NCBI GenBank assembly: GCA_035479875.1
Contig: DATIIH010000002.1
Location: 57,798-121,797 of the forward strand
Source of the DNA: PMNU01 sp035479875
GTDB taxonomy: Bacteria; Patescibacteriota; Saccharimonadia; Saccharimonadales; UBA4665
DNA: 64,000 nucleotides
Direction of reading: 5' to 3'
In this document: one piece after another, positions 32,439-40,673 of the stretch
Position numbering within the stretch: the first letter of the stretch is position 1
Layout of the letters: every line of letters begins with the position of its first letter
Translations under genes and position numbers: made by a program
Notes under the pieces: generated by a model
The model's database searches: none
The model's input: the letters and a program-made list of their open reading frames with translations, nothing else
Told to the model about the DNA's origin: nothing

Positions 32439-33143
32439 ATGAAACTAGAAGGATCGCACCCGCTCGTAGACCGAGCGCGAACTGCAGTTGCAGCAGCTGG
32501 CCTCGCCATACAGGTTGCGCGCGATAACTGGGAGAATCCCGGCTGGACTGCTGCTACTGATGGTTCAGGCTTTGGCATGATGGCCCAAGCGATTATTGGA
32601 GCTAATCTGATAATGCCCGATCAGGCCCCCGACGGTACGGCTGAGCTCGTTAAGAGAGTCGCTGGTCCAGGACGACATTACGGTTTTGATTTCGAACGGC
32701 GGTTCTGGTCTATGTATGATGACGCCAACCCTAAGCCAAGCCCGATGTGGGAAGGATACCTCATGTTTTGGCTTCCTAAAGGAATAGTCCACCGTAAGCC
32801 CCACGAGCTTAGCACGCCCAGCTTGCGCTGGTTTATGAGTCCTGCTGCCCATGCCACTTATCGGCGGGCAACTGAGCAAGACTTACTGGACCACGGCTTA
32901 GCACGAGCTACTACTTATGGAGAAGCTTATGACATCCTCGGTACCAACAGATACGATGCTCATCGTGAGCGGATGGCTGCCCTCAAGAGGCTCGATGACC
33001 CGGTTCTGCAGATTACGCCAAAGGGCAACGGGCTCGTATATCTAAGTCGACGTGGTGATTCAGGAACAACGAGGGTGTTGGAGTTCGGTTCTGGTGGTGG
33101 CATGCGAGGTGCCCGCAGGCTATGGGAGCCAGTACGCGCCTAA
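32439..33143 (+). CDS. Hypothetical protein, 234 aa
   Basis: Unrecognised, soluble. Trp-rich region (VARDNWENPGWTAATDGSGF; ERRFWSMYDDANPKPSPMWE) and HRKPHELSTPSLRWFM with possible His/Asp active residues; RRATEQDLLDHGLARATTYG follows. AGAGAG lies before the ATG and a TATGAT-like -10 about 40 nt upstream. Plus strand, alone between two minus-strand transcription units. Confidence 0.6.
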   Translation: MKLEGSHPLVDRARTAVAAAGLAIQVARDNWENPGWTAATDGSGFGMMAQAIIGANLIMPDQAPDGTAELVKRVAGPGRHYGFDFERRFWSMYDDANPKPSPMWEGYLMFWLPKGIVHRKPHELSTPSLRWFMSPAAHATYRRATEQDLLDHGLARATTYGEAYDILGTNRYDAHRERMAALKRLDDPVLQITPKGNGLVYLSRRGDSGTTRVLEFGSGGGMRGARRLWEPVRA

Positions 33144-33210
33144 CGTGTTGCTTGGTGGAGAATTAGGTGGTCGATACAACTTTGGCGAGGACTCGCTCAT
33201 CATAATGCCA

Positions 33211-33234
33211 AAAAAACGCCTTGCGGCGTCTTTG
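33211..33234 (-). terminator. Terminator after the Nudix gene 33333-33839
   Basis: ACGCC (33216-33220) pairs with GGCGT (33225-33229); eight T follow on the minus strand. Region 33144-33332 otherwise holds nothing that I can interpret. Confidence 0.75.
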
Positions 33235-33332
33235 AGATAATTCCTGGTGGAGCATAGGGGACGTTAATAGAACTTTAGGGGAGGAGTCAGAACACTATAC
33301 TAAAGAAATACGTCAAGTCTTGGACGAGGGCA

Positions 33333-33839
33333 TCATTTTGCTTGATTGAGTTCGATAGCGCGCTCAATGAGCCGTTCGCCAATTCGCCCCCAATCGAAGT
33401 AAGATTTATGGGTGGTCGGACTGATCAGCTTGATGGCGGTAACGCTGCCCGCAGGGTCGGCGACGAAATCGCCATAGGGTTCCACTCTTGCCCAGTAACG
33501 GAGTTGATAAATCACTTGGCCGTCGGGTCCTGTCACTTTTTGATAGCCGATGGGTTTTGCCGCCAAGACCTGCATATTTGACTCTTCTTGGACTTCGCGG
33601 TCGAGTGTTTGACGGAAGGATTCGCCGGGCTCAATAGTGCCCCCGACTAAGCCCCAGGTCTGTTTGGCTCCGTTGTAGCCAATAACAAGGCTACCCTTAT
33701 AAAAGCAAAGTCCGTAGACTTGACGACAATTTTTATGTGGCAGTTTTTCAAATGAATCGACATCGTTGTACTCAATACCGAATGACTGCCCATTGTATTG
33801 GAGGTTGTCTATTATCGTCACTGCGACCTTACGGTTCAC
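33333..33839 (-). CDS. Nudix hydrolase, 168 aa
   Basis: GLCFYKGSLVIGYNGAKQTW, then the box GGTIEPGESFRQTLDREVQE with ESNMQ, so one residue of the usual REUXEEXGU is changed (VQEESNMQ instead of EEXG). Remaining segments (QVIYQLRYWARVEPYGDFVA) fit the fold. tRNA-Val is directly upstream. Substrate unknown. Confidence 0.85.
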   Translation of the reverse strand: MNRKVAVTIIDNLQYNGQSFGIEYNDVDSFEKLPHKNCRQVYGLCFYKGSLVIGYNGAKQTWGLVGGTIEPGESFRQTLDREVQEESNMQVLAAKPIGYQKVTGPDGQVIYQLRYWARVEPYGDFVADPAGSVTAIKLISPTTHKSYFDWGRIGERLIERAIELNQAK

Positions 33840-33853
33840 GATATTATAATTCC

Positions 33854-33930
33854 TGGTGGGGCTGGAGGGACTCGAACCCCCGACTTCGGCAATGTGAATG
33901 CCGCGCTCTAGCCAGCTGAGCTACAACCCC
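33854..33930 (-). tRNA. tRNA-Val (CAC)
   Basis: Acceptor GGGGTTG/CAGCCCC (one G-U pair), anticodon loop TTCACAT gives CAC, T arm GGGGGTTCGAGTCCCTC, encoded CCA at 33856-33854. 77 nt. Confidence 0.95.
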
Positions 33931-33978
33931 AAGACTTTAAGTAACAGCGCCCATTATAGCAGCCCCACCGAGCCCACG

Positions 33979-35256
33979 CTACTGCCAGGGGCCGTCGATA
34001 AACTCTTGGCAAAAGCGTTCGAACACGGCGTTGGTCCAGCCAAAGCCGGTTTGTGATGGGTACACACCCTTGGCTGGCGGTTTGCTCGGATCCGCCACAT
34101 TGTACTTTTCCAAAAACTCGCCGTGGGTATTAAACCAATCTAGGTTAGTGTGCAGCCAGCGCATCGCCACGCGGCGAGCATCATCTTTGTAACCGTAGCG
34201 CTGCAAGGCTTTGACAGTTAAAAATTGTAGTGGCGCCCAACCATTCGGGTAGGCCCACTGGGTAGGTAAATTGCCGGGTACACGCTGGCTGAGAGCATAC
34301 GTATCGGTAGTGCTCAGGCCACCCTTTTTCTCGAACCGGCGCAGAGCTTGCACCAGCTTGCCAGCCTGACGGCCGTCGACCATGCCGGCCCACATCGGGT
34401 AGTAGCTGGCGAGCGACGTTACGTTGCCGCGACGCTGTTTGACGTAGTTGTAATCATAATAAACGCCACGACTTTTGTCCCACATCAGCATATTCATCAC
34501 GTTGCGACGCTTGTCGGCGGCTGCGAGCCACTGCTCAACTTCTTTTTTGTTACCAAGAATCTGAGCGGCGCGCACAAAGTCCATCTCATATTTATAGAGC
34601 AGCGCATTTAGGTCTACCGGCAGGTAGCTGAGAGCTTTACGGTTAAAGCGCGGTGTCATATCCCAGCCGCTCTCGGTTTCGGCAATATCGTTTAAGTAAT
34701 TAAAGTCGTAGTAGCGGCTGAGGCCTTCATATACCTGGCGAGCGTTGGGTTTGCGAACGCCCATCCATACGGTGTTGTATTCGTCTTTGGCAACGGCGAT
34801 GTGGCTTTTGAGCCAGTCTTTGCCAAGGTCATAACGGTCGTATAAATCAAAAATAAAACTAGTTAAAAACGGCGGCTGCGAGCGACTCACATAGTACATG
34901 CGCGAACCGTTAGGAATGAGTTTAAATCGCTTAAAGATGGCGCAGAGGTCTTCTAGTATGCCAATGAGCAGGTCTTTATGCTGGTCGTCGAGCAGGCCCT
35001 GCATCATAAAATAGCTGTCCCAGTAATATAGCTCGTTGTAGTCAAACTCGTGGCCTTCGGCGTATGACGGCACCAGGTACGGATACGGCACGCCAATGAG
35101 CGTTTCGTCGTCCTTGGGATGATGGCGCTCCAGCTTAGGCCAATAGGCCGCAATATAGGCACGGGCGGCCGCCACGTCTTCGGCTTTTAGATCACGTACA
35201 TGCGTAAAGAAAGGTAGGTGTAAGTTAGCCAGTGGGTTAGATGATTTTCCAGCCAT
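33979..35256 (-). CDS. Trehalase-like glycoside hydrolase (GH37)
   Basis: 425 aa from ATG 35256, chosen because GGGAG precedes it and it does not overlap the TetR gene. (alpha/alpha)6-barrel signatures: EFDYNELYYWDSYFMMQGL (PGGRFxExYxWDxY-like), ETESGWDMTPRFNRKAL (catalytic Asp in GWD), PTQWAYPNGWAPLQFL and GFGWTNAVFERF. It would hydrolyse trehalose to glucose in the cytosol. No signal peptide. Adjacent TetR gene may regulate it. Confidence 0.93.
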   Translation of the reverse strand: MAGKSSNPLANLHLPFFTHVRDLKAEDVAAARAYIAAYWPKLERHHPKDDETLIGVPYPYLVPSYAEGHEFDYNELYYWDSYFMMQGLLDDQHKDLLIGILEDLCAIFKRFKLIPNGSRMYYVSRSQPPFLTSFIFDLYDRYDLGKDWLKSHIAVAKDEYNTVWMGVRKPNARQVYEGLSRYYDFNYLNDIAETESGWDMTPRFNRKALSYLPVDLNALLYKYEMDFVRAAQILGNKKEVEQWLAAADKRRNVMNMLMWDKSRGVYYDYNYVKQRRGNVTSLASYYPMWAGMVDGRQAGKLVQALRRFEKKGGLSTTDTYALSQRVPGNLPTQWAYPNGWAPLQFLTVKALQRYGYKDDARRVAMRWLHTNLDWFNTHGEFLEKYNVADPSKPPAKGVYPSQTGFGWTNAVFERFCQEFIDGPWQ

Positions 35257-35275
35257 TACTCCCAGCCTAGGATAC

Positions 35276-35965
35276 CTAGAGGCCAGCGTCAAGCTGGATG
35301 GCAATTCCGTCGAGCAATATGGCAAGGCCGGCGGCAAATTGCCACTCGCTCATGCCGGTGCCGCGGGTGGCAATAACTTCGCTAAAGATTTTAGATACTG
35401 TTGGATATGGGTCGGCCAGCTGCTTTAGTTTGGCGCGAGCGGCTTTTTTATCGATCGCGGGGCGGGTGGTACGTGGGTCGGATTGTTCCTCAAATACGCA
35501 ACCTAGCGTAAAGCGCACAATGCTGAAAAAGCTAGCAATGGCTAATTCGGCACTAAAGCCTTGCTTGATGAGCGCAGTCAGTAGGTATTCCATCCCTTCC
35601 AGCATCCGATCTTGGGGCATATACGCGTGGGCTATCAGCTGGGCGCCGTCACGGTAGCGAGTGAGTGCATGACGATTAAGGTTAGCAAACTCAGCGAGTA
35701 GCGGCCGCCACTCGGTCTCGGCGAGCGGATGCTCGCGAAATTCACGCAAAATGACGTCGGCAGTCATGGCGTCGATCAAGTCTTGCTTGTCTTTAAAATG
35801 CCAGTACAACGCTGCTGCCTGCACATGCAATCGTTCGGCTACGCGGCGCAGTGTAAGGCCGCTAAAACCGACCTCGTTTAAGAGGCTGAGGGCTTCGCGC
35901 ACCACTCGCTCGCGCTCAAGGCCCTGCTCTTGTCCACCCTGGCTGCTTAATTTGGGACGTACCAT
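35276..35965 (-). CDS. TetR-family transcriptional regulator (class C-terminal TetR_C-like)
   Basis: 229 aa. Recognition-helix region GFSGLTLRRVAERLHVQAAA, then LYWHFKDKQDLIDAMTADV, matches the TetR HTH. The large C-terminal ligand domain (LLAEFANLNRHALTRYRDGA; FTLGCVFEEQSD) follows the tetracycline-repressor-like pattern. It lies just upstream of, and probably cotranscribed with, the trehalase gene. Confidence 0.92.
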   Translation of the reverse strand: MVRPKLSSQGGQEQGLERERVVREALSLLNEVGFSGLTLRRVAERLHVQAAALYWHFKDKQDLIDAMTADVILREFREHPLAETEWRPLLAEFANLNRHALTRYRDGAQLIAHAYMPQDRMLEGMEYLLTALIKQGFSAELAIASFFSIVRFTLGCVFEEQSDPRTTRPAIDKKAARAKLKQLADPYPTVSKIFSEVIATRGTGMSEWQFAAGLAILLDGIAIQLDAGL

Positions 35966-36030
35966 CTTCTAAGTCTATTTAACAGCGTTAAGTTTATACA
36001 CGTGTAGTCTACGCTGCGGCCCCGCTAGCG

Positions 36031-36351
36031 TCAATTTGCCTGGTACTTGGCGGCCCAATCGGCCATGCTAAGCAGCACGGGCAACAGATCATCGCCTTTG
36101 CTGGTAAGACTGTATTCGATGCGGGGCGGCACCTCGGCAAAACGCTGTTTGCTGATGATGCCTTTTTCTTCTAGTACGTGAAGCCGCTGCGAGAGTGTGC
36201 GCGGGCCAATGCCTAGGTTTTGCTCAAGTTCGGTAAAACGGCGCGTGCCGTTAAACAGCGCACTCAATATCAAGCTCGACCATTTGTCGCCAATGATGGT
36301 GACTGCCAGCTGGATGCTACCGCATTTGGGTTCGTCTGTTCCGGGGCACAT
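36031..36351 (-). CDS. HxlR-family transcriptional regulator
   Basis: 106 aa from ATG 36351. CPGTDEPKCGSIQLAVTIIG, then DKWSSLILSALFNGTRRFTE, LEQNLGIGPRTLSQRLHVLE and SLTSKGDDLLPVLLSMADWA, the classic HxlR layout including the N-terminal Cys pair. Probably redox- or aldehyde-responsive. Upstream operator CTATAC-TTC-GTATAG overlaps its -10 region. Confidence 0.93.
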   Translation of the reverse strand: MCPGTDEPKCGSIQLAVTIIGDKWSSLILSALFNGTRRFTELEQNLGIGPRTLSQRLHVLEEKGIISKQRFAEVPPRIEYSLTSKGDDLLPVLLSMADWAAKYQAN

Positions 36352-36364
36352 AGGCGTTTTCTCG

Positions 36365-36383
36365 CTATACTTCGTATAGTATA
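36365..36383 (-). promoter_or_regulatory. HxlR promoter/operator
   Basis: Inverted repeat CTATAC (36365-36370) / GTATAG (36374-36379) overlaps -10 TATACT (36383-36378). Likely autoregulatory site. Confidence 0.6.
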
Positions 36384-36410
36384 ACATAAAATAGTGAGGA
36401 ACGCCGCTAA

Positions 36411-36436
36411 AAACAGTAAGGAACTTCACTGTTTTT
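36411..36436. terminator. Hairpin terminator, bidirectional
   Basis: ACAGT(A)AAG pairs with CTT(C)ACTGT; T runs exist on both strands. It lies 99 bases beyond the TauE-like gene stop and before the HxlR promoter. Confidence 0.55.
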
Positions 36437-36534
36437 TGCACACCTAGTCCATATATTGGGTGGGAGCGCTTACGGCGCGATTTTAGGGGGTGGGCACCTT
36501 TATGATTATTAAACGTAAGGACTACGCTCTAGCG

Positions 36535-36897
36535 CTACTTGGCAAAAAACAACAATTTAGCGGCAATCGCTAACAGTGCTGCACCAAAAACGCGGGTGAT
36601 TACTTGATCCGGTAGTTTAACTGCAGCGTGGGCGCTCAAAAGCGCGCCCACAACAAAGCCAAGCGCGATCCAAGTTGCTGCCTTAAAATTGACATACCCG
36701 GCGCGGGCATACGTAATGACGGCAAAGATACCAACCGGCAACACCAGCATCATGAGTGTTGTGCCCTGCGCTAATTTTTGACTATAGCCTAGTAAGAGCA
36801 CGAGCGCTGGCACAATTAATACACCGCCACCTACACCTACTAGACCGCTGAGTGCGCCGGCCACCAGGCCAATGAGCATCAAAGTAATCGCAACCAT
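36535..36897 (-). CDS. TauE/SafE-family half transporter
   Basis: 120 aa, four membrane helices. MVAITLMLIGLVAGALSGLV then GVGGGVLIVPALVLLLGYSQ and AQGTTLMMLVLPVGIFAVIT are the conserved first repeat of TauE/SafE sulfite/anion exporters. Full transporters have two such repeats; this half-size form may dimerise. Substrate unknown. Confidence 0.9.
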   Translation of the reverse strand: MVAITLMLIGLVAGALSGLVGVGGGVLIVPALVLLLGYSQKLAQGTTLMMLVLPVGIFAVITYARAGYVNFKAATWIALGFVVGALLSAHAAVKLPDQVITRVFGAALLAIAAKLLFFAK

Positions 36898-36924
36898 TAT
36901 TACGGTTATAGTACCACAAAACGC

Positions 36925-37704
36925 TTACGCGTGGCCGACTGTGCCGCGCAAGCAATAGTTTGCGGCCGTAGCGTAGTGGCCAAACGATGTTGCCCTTGGA
37001 GATTCAACCCGTGCACCCGCCGCAACCAACTGAGCCATCACCTGTGTTTGGTAATCCCGCGGGATTATATTGTCCGACCACGAACGGACCACAAGCGCCG
37101 CCTTGCCAGCGAATGAAGTAATACTGTGCAAAGTCGTCAACTCTCGCCACGCATCGTGGAGCGCATCAACGTCTAGCCCGGCATGGTTTGCAACCAGCGC
37201 AGCACGCAAAGCTTGCGTGCGCACGCCTTCCCACAGGCAGTGGGCCAAGCTACTGCCGGGCACCACCATGGTCGCCGCTCTAAAGTTTGGATATGCGCTA
37301 GCTACGACGCTGGCGGCGACCGTACCCAAACTAACACTATAAATATCTACCGAGCGGTAGAGCCTGCCGGGCCCCACTGCACTGTCGAGGTCACGGGCAA
37401 CTCTGTCACGAATAGTTCTATAGCCGGCGAGTACGCCATCTACACTAGGATGAATGATGTCGTCGGCAAAATCGTACGTCCATACGGCACTTTGTGATCC
37501 GTCGGGGTCGCGGTGGTTTGCAATCCGGCTTGCAAGCACATTGCCATATACCCCGCCGCCATGCCATGGCGGGAAGACAACCGACAAGCGCTCTGCATCT
37601 GGGTTAACAATCTGTATCCCACGGATAACGTGGCCAGGAGAGTAGGACGGGTCCACGGTATAGCCCGCTCGGTCTGCCTGTCGGCACATCATGGCATCAA
37701 TCAT
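36925..37704 (-). CDS. Alpha/beta hydrolase-like protein, 259 aa
   Basis: LSVVFPPWHGGGVYGN resembles the HGGG oxyanion loop of esterases; VDIYSVSLGTVAASVVASAY gives a nucleophile elbow SVSLG, a variant of GxSxG; SWSDNIIPRDYQTQVMAQL contains a plausible catalytic Asp and TSFGHYATAANY the His. Together they suggest a hydrolase, but the elbow departs from consensus. -10 TATAAC (37719-37714) is 9 nt before the ATG. Confidence 0.65.
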   Translation of the reverse strand: MIDAMMCRQADRAGYTVDPSYSPGHVIRGIQIVNPDAERLSVVFPPWHGGGVYGNVLASRIANHRDPDGSQSAVWTYDFADDIIHPSVDGVLAGYRTIRDRVARDLDSAVGPGRLYRSVDIYSVSLGTVAASVVASAYPNFRAATMVVPGSSLAHCLWEGVRTQALRAALVANHAGLDVDALHDAWRELTTLHSITSFAGKAALVVRSWSDNIIPRDYQTQVMAQLVAAGARVESPRATSFGHYATAANYCLRGTVGHA

Positions 37705-37795
37705 AATTGTATTGTTATATCACAATACATAGGTAGATCAATGGCCCATTCGGCCCGCAATAATATGAAAGCACCAACGTGCTGTTAATGCTTTT

Positions 37796-37936
37796 ATGGT
37801 GGAGCACCTCGAAAAAGGTTCACCCCTCATTATTGAGAAGGTACACCGTTGGCGTGATTTACTTTGGGGCGACTATCTAGACTTCAAGTACCGTGAAAAA
37901 CGCTCAACAGACGTATACAGTCCCTTGAAGCTTTAG
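37796..37936 (+). CDS. Possible small ORF, 46 aa
   Basis: MVEHLEKGSPLIIEKVHRWR then a charged, Tyr/Lys-rich tail ending YSPLKL. No Shine-Dalgarno or convincing promoter, so it may be an internal remnant of a lost gene. Low confidence. Confidence 0.25.
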   Translation: MVEHLEKGSPLIIEKVHRWRDLLWGDYLDFKYREKRSTDVYSPLKL

Positions 37937-37941
37937 CCCTC

Positions 37942-38634
37942 TTACTTAGACCTATTAATTAGTCTGAAGAATAAGCTAGCGCCATTCTTGCGTAAGTAAT
38001 CACCCGCCCTGCTTTGGCTGAGATTATAGTCCCTCAGTCTTGCTACTATCTTCCTGCCGTCATTGATGGGCTTAACTGGCGCGTAGCTATACAGTGTAGG
38101 GAATTCTTTGTTGAAATACTCTCGTCGGTTGTTTGCATCGATAATCATTTCTTTATTGACCCTCTCCAAATCCTGCTTTTCAGATTTATCATCTTTATCG
38201 TACATAAACTTATCGACTCTAGCCTTGAAATAATCAGCATTTACCCTAAAGGCATTCACTCGTACTTCGGTCTCATTCTTTAGGAACATCTCGTCTATCT
38301 GCCTAAGCGAGCCATCGAGTAACTCACAGTCATTGTAGAATTGGTTGATCCTTTTTATGACATCGCTAGGCAGTACGTTGATAAGCTGTTTTCTTGAATC
38401 TGACCAGCTATTCTGAGGTAAGATCTGAACCCTGTCATGCAGTACTAGGTTCTCCGCATTATCTATTACAACCAAGGCATCATCCAGTCTGCTCTCAGCT
38501 TGCTCAATCTCGTAAAGAATGACTCTTGCAGCATCGTGCCTTGCGTCAATTCGTCGCCTGGAATAGACAATGAATGTAACGGCAACAGCAACACCACCTA
38601 TTACGTTTTGTACATCTTGTGAGCTAAGGGTCAT
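37942..38634 (-). CDS. Membrane-anchored coiled-coil hypothetical protein, 230 aa
   Basis: One N-terminal transmembrane helix (VQNVIGGVAVAVTFIVYSRR), then a long hydrophilic, helical, Lys/Glu/Arg-rich domain with heptad features. GGAG lies before the ATG. The amino-acid use is more Lys/Asn-rich than the Arg/Ala-rich neighbours, suggesting recent acquisition. Unknown function. The flanking interval 38635-38818 has no obvious feature. Confidence 0.6.
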   Translation of the reverse strand: MTLSSQDVQNVIGGVAVAVTFIVYSRRRIDARHDAARVILYEIEQAESRLDDALVVIDNAENLVLHDRVQILPQNSWSDSRKQLINVLPSDVIKRINQFYNDCELLDGSLRQIDEMFLKNETEVRVNAFRVNADYFKARVDKFMYDKDDKSEKQDLERVNKEMIIDANNRREYFNKEFPTLYSYAPVKPINDGRKIVARLRDYNLSQSRAGDYLRKNGASLFFRLINRSK

Positions 38635-38818
38635 AATTATCTCCGATTATTTTCCCACATAGCCCTAGTAGCTTGATATTACTTTACGACTTCGTGCAAA
38701 CTTTATCCACACTTATGAATCGTGCCAAACAAATCTTATTAACGGCGAATTGTATATCGATGATCCTGCAGAAGTTCACACCCCCAAATTGAGCACAGTT
38801 TACAGATTGGGAGCCAAC

Positions 38819-38847
38819 AAAAAAGCACTATCCAGTGTGGATAATGC
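38819..38847 (-). terminator. Terminator of tmRNA
   Basis: GCACTATCCA (38825-38834) pairs with TGGATAATGC (38838-38847), one mismatch, then a T run on the minus strand. Confidence 0.85.
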
Positions 38848-38852
38848 TCATT

Positions 38853-39255
38853 TGGTGGAGCTGGCGGGTACTGCCCCCGCGTCCATCAGTTTATCTGATT
38901 AGTCTATCCTACAGGCATAGGTTGTCTAAAATTCTTGGAGCGCGATGGCTAAACAACCAAAACATCACGTTCTAAAGCCCTGGTCTTAGCAAACAAACCG
39001 GGCGGGAATGCTTGAGCAGTCAGATGAATATAAACACACTACTGCTATCTGGCGTCACGGTAGGTGCCCTGTAGAACAATTAAGCTACAGAAGCGGCTAC
39101 ACGCAGGCTAGGCATTTGGAAGTTTCCAAGGCTAGCTACGAGAGACCTGATAGAAGCAAGTTTGTTGGCATCTATACAAATGTTGCCTATAACGCTGACA
39201 AGCGGCCTGCTGATCTAACCGATAAAGTCCAATGTCGAGCTTAAAATTCAGCCCC
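38853..39255 (-). ncRNA. ssrA: tmRNA (transfer-messenger RNA)
   Basis: 403 nt. The 5' end GGGGCTGA (39255 down) pairs with 3' CAGCTCC-A-CCA (38863-38853), CCA encoded. Tag ORF 39169-39080: resume GCC, peptide begins ANKLASIRSL and ends VAASVA, 29 residues, stop TAA. The resume context TATAGAT-GCC is like the canonical element. It rescues stalled ribosomes with SmpB (not in window). Unusual point: the T-arm is GCGGG-GGCAGTA-CCCGC; the loop lacks the common TTCRA pattern. Confidence 0.92.
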
Positions 39256-39307
39256 ACATAATCACCTCAATTAAGGCGACTGCTATATTATATCATATTT
39301 GTTACGT

Positions 39308-39778
39308 TTATCGCTCAAGTGCAAATGTATGGTCGCAGGCGAACGGGCGGCCAGGCACGCAGACGTGATCATGGAACACAGTAAGCATGTCGCACAGGGC
39401 CTGCTGTTGCTTTTCGCTGAGTTTGTCTACCATTGGGTCGTGGTACTGATCGAGTACTTCCATAGCGGCCGCGGTCATTTTGATGCCGCGGGCGGTTGGT
39501 ACGGTAATGTGCTCGCGCCGATTTTTAGGATTTACTTGGATAACCAACAACCCCTTTTCGCATAACAGTTTGATTTGGCGGCTGATGCTGGCCTCGGTTT
39601 GACCTAGACGTTCGGCTAGGGTGCGCTGCTGCACGTTTGGTGTTTTTTCTAGGATTAAGAGCAACCTGAACTGCGACATGCCGATGCCGAGCCGCTCTTG
39701 CAGCACTTGGTCGGACTGACGTAGCAAGATTGTTGCCGTGTGCGTAAGTAAGTAACCGATCTTGACAACGTTGTTCAC
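39308..39778 (-). CDS. MarR-family transcriptional regulator
   Basis: 156 aa with GTG start, preceded by AAGGAG. Winged HTH: MSQFRLLLILEKTPNVQQRT, LAERLGQTEASISRQIKLLC, then EKGLLVIQVNPKNRREHITV (the wing). Long dimerisation helices at both ends. Palindrome upstream (39805-39828) is the likely autoregulatory operator. Confidence 0.93.
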   Translation of the reverse strand: MNNVVKIGYLLTHTATILLRQSDQVLQERLGIGMSQFRLLLILEKTPNVQQRTLAERLGQTEASISRQIKLLCEKGLLVIQVNPKNRREHITVPTARGIKMTAAAMEVLDQYHDPMVDKLSEKQQQALCDMLTVFHDHVCVPGRPFACDHTFALER

Positions 39779-39804
39779 GCATCTCCTTGGTGTAAGGCGG
39801 ATAG

Positions 39805-39828
39805 ATACATACTTAGCATGCTATGTAT
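39805..39828. promoter_or_regulatory. Palindrome upstream of marR gene, likely operator
   Basis: ATACAT (39805-39810) and ATGTAT (39823-39828) inverted arms around a 12-base core containing AGCATGCT, itself palindromic. It overlaps the probable promoter of the MarR gene. Confidence 0.55.
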
Positions 39829-39881
39829 TTTTTCCTTCACGTTGGGTTAGGTTAAATAAGAGTAATTACTCACATTCTAGT

Positions 39882-40664
39882 CTAGTTACGCGCAGTATAC
39901 AAGTCGTGCCACTGGGTTAAACTTAGGTTTTGGGCACGAGTGTTTGGCGCGATGCCAGCGCGTTGCAACAGCTGATCGGTCTCTTCCCTGCTTATTTGCA
40001 AGCCCGCGCTCAACGAGTTAAGCAACGTTTTGCGTCGCTGGGCAAAACCGGCTTTGACAATACGAAAAAACTTGGCCGTGTCGACGTCTGGGAACAGTGG
40101 TGTTTTGCGGTAACTGAGCAACAAGATTTGCGAATCCACTTTGGGTGGTGGCGTAAACAGCGCTGCTGGCACCAACGGGCCGAGGCCTACCTCACAATAA
40201 AATTGAACACTCACGCTCAAAAGACCCATCTGTCCTGGCGCCGCACACACGCGCTCAGCAACTTCTTTTTGAATAAGCAACGACGCATGCGAAAAATGGT
40301 TGGGCGCCTCACACAGCAGCCTCAGGAGGTTGCTGGTGAGGTAGTACGGTATGTTGGCAGCAACTTTGTAGCCCGCAGGCAGCTCGCGGAAGTCAAAACG
40401 CATAATGTCTTGGTTGCGTACGGCAAGATTGGCTGCCGGCACACGCTTAGGTAGGTCGCGGGCCAAGCCAGCGTCGAACTCCACGGCGATGACCTGTTTG
40501 GCGCCCGCCGCTAATTTTGCCGTGAGCGCGCCGGGGCCTGGGCCGATCTCGAGCACGGTATCGTTTGCGCCTAGCTCAATACCGGCGCACATCGCGTCTA
40601 GGCTGGCGTCGTCGTTGAGCCAGTGTTGGCCAAGTGATTTATTGGTGGGCGGTTCGCTATGCAT
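39882..40664 (-). CDS. rsmA: 16S rRNA dimethyladenosine transferase
   Basis: 260 aa KsgA family, dimethylating A1518/A1519 of 16S rRNA. Motifs: LGQHWLNDDASLDAM, VLEIGPGPGALTAKLA (motif I), VIAVEFDAGLARDL, VANIPYYLTSNLLRLL (NxPY catalytic), and a C-terminal helical domain with FAQRRKTLLNSL. It lies 9 bases after the Rpf-like gene stop, likely one operon; rpfB-ksgA adjacency is the usual actinobacterial order. Confidence 0.96.
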   Translation of the reverse strand: MHSEPPTNKSLGQHWLNDDASLDAMCAGIELGANDTVLEIGPGPGALTAKLAAGAKQVIAVEFDAGLARDLPKRVPAANLAVRNQDIMRFDFRELPAGYKVAANIPYYLTSNLLRLLCEAPNHFSHASLLIQKEVAERVCAAPGQMGLLSVSVQFYCEVGLGPLVPAALFTPPPKVDSQILLLSYRKTPLFPDVDTAKFFRIVKAGFAQRRKTLLNSLSAGLQISREETDQLLQRAGIAPNTRAQNLSLTQWHDLYTARN

Positions 40665-40673
40665 CTTTTAAGA

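Noticed and set aside
33243..33260. TGGTGGAGC resembling a tRNA 3' end (also at 37797)
   Set aside because: Nine bases recur in the real tmRNA end at 38853, but here no T arm or anticodon arm follows; chance is sufficient.
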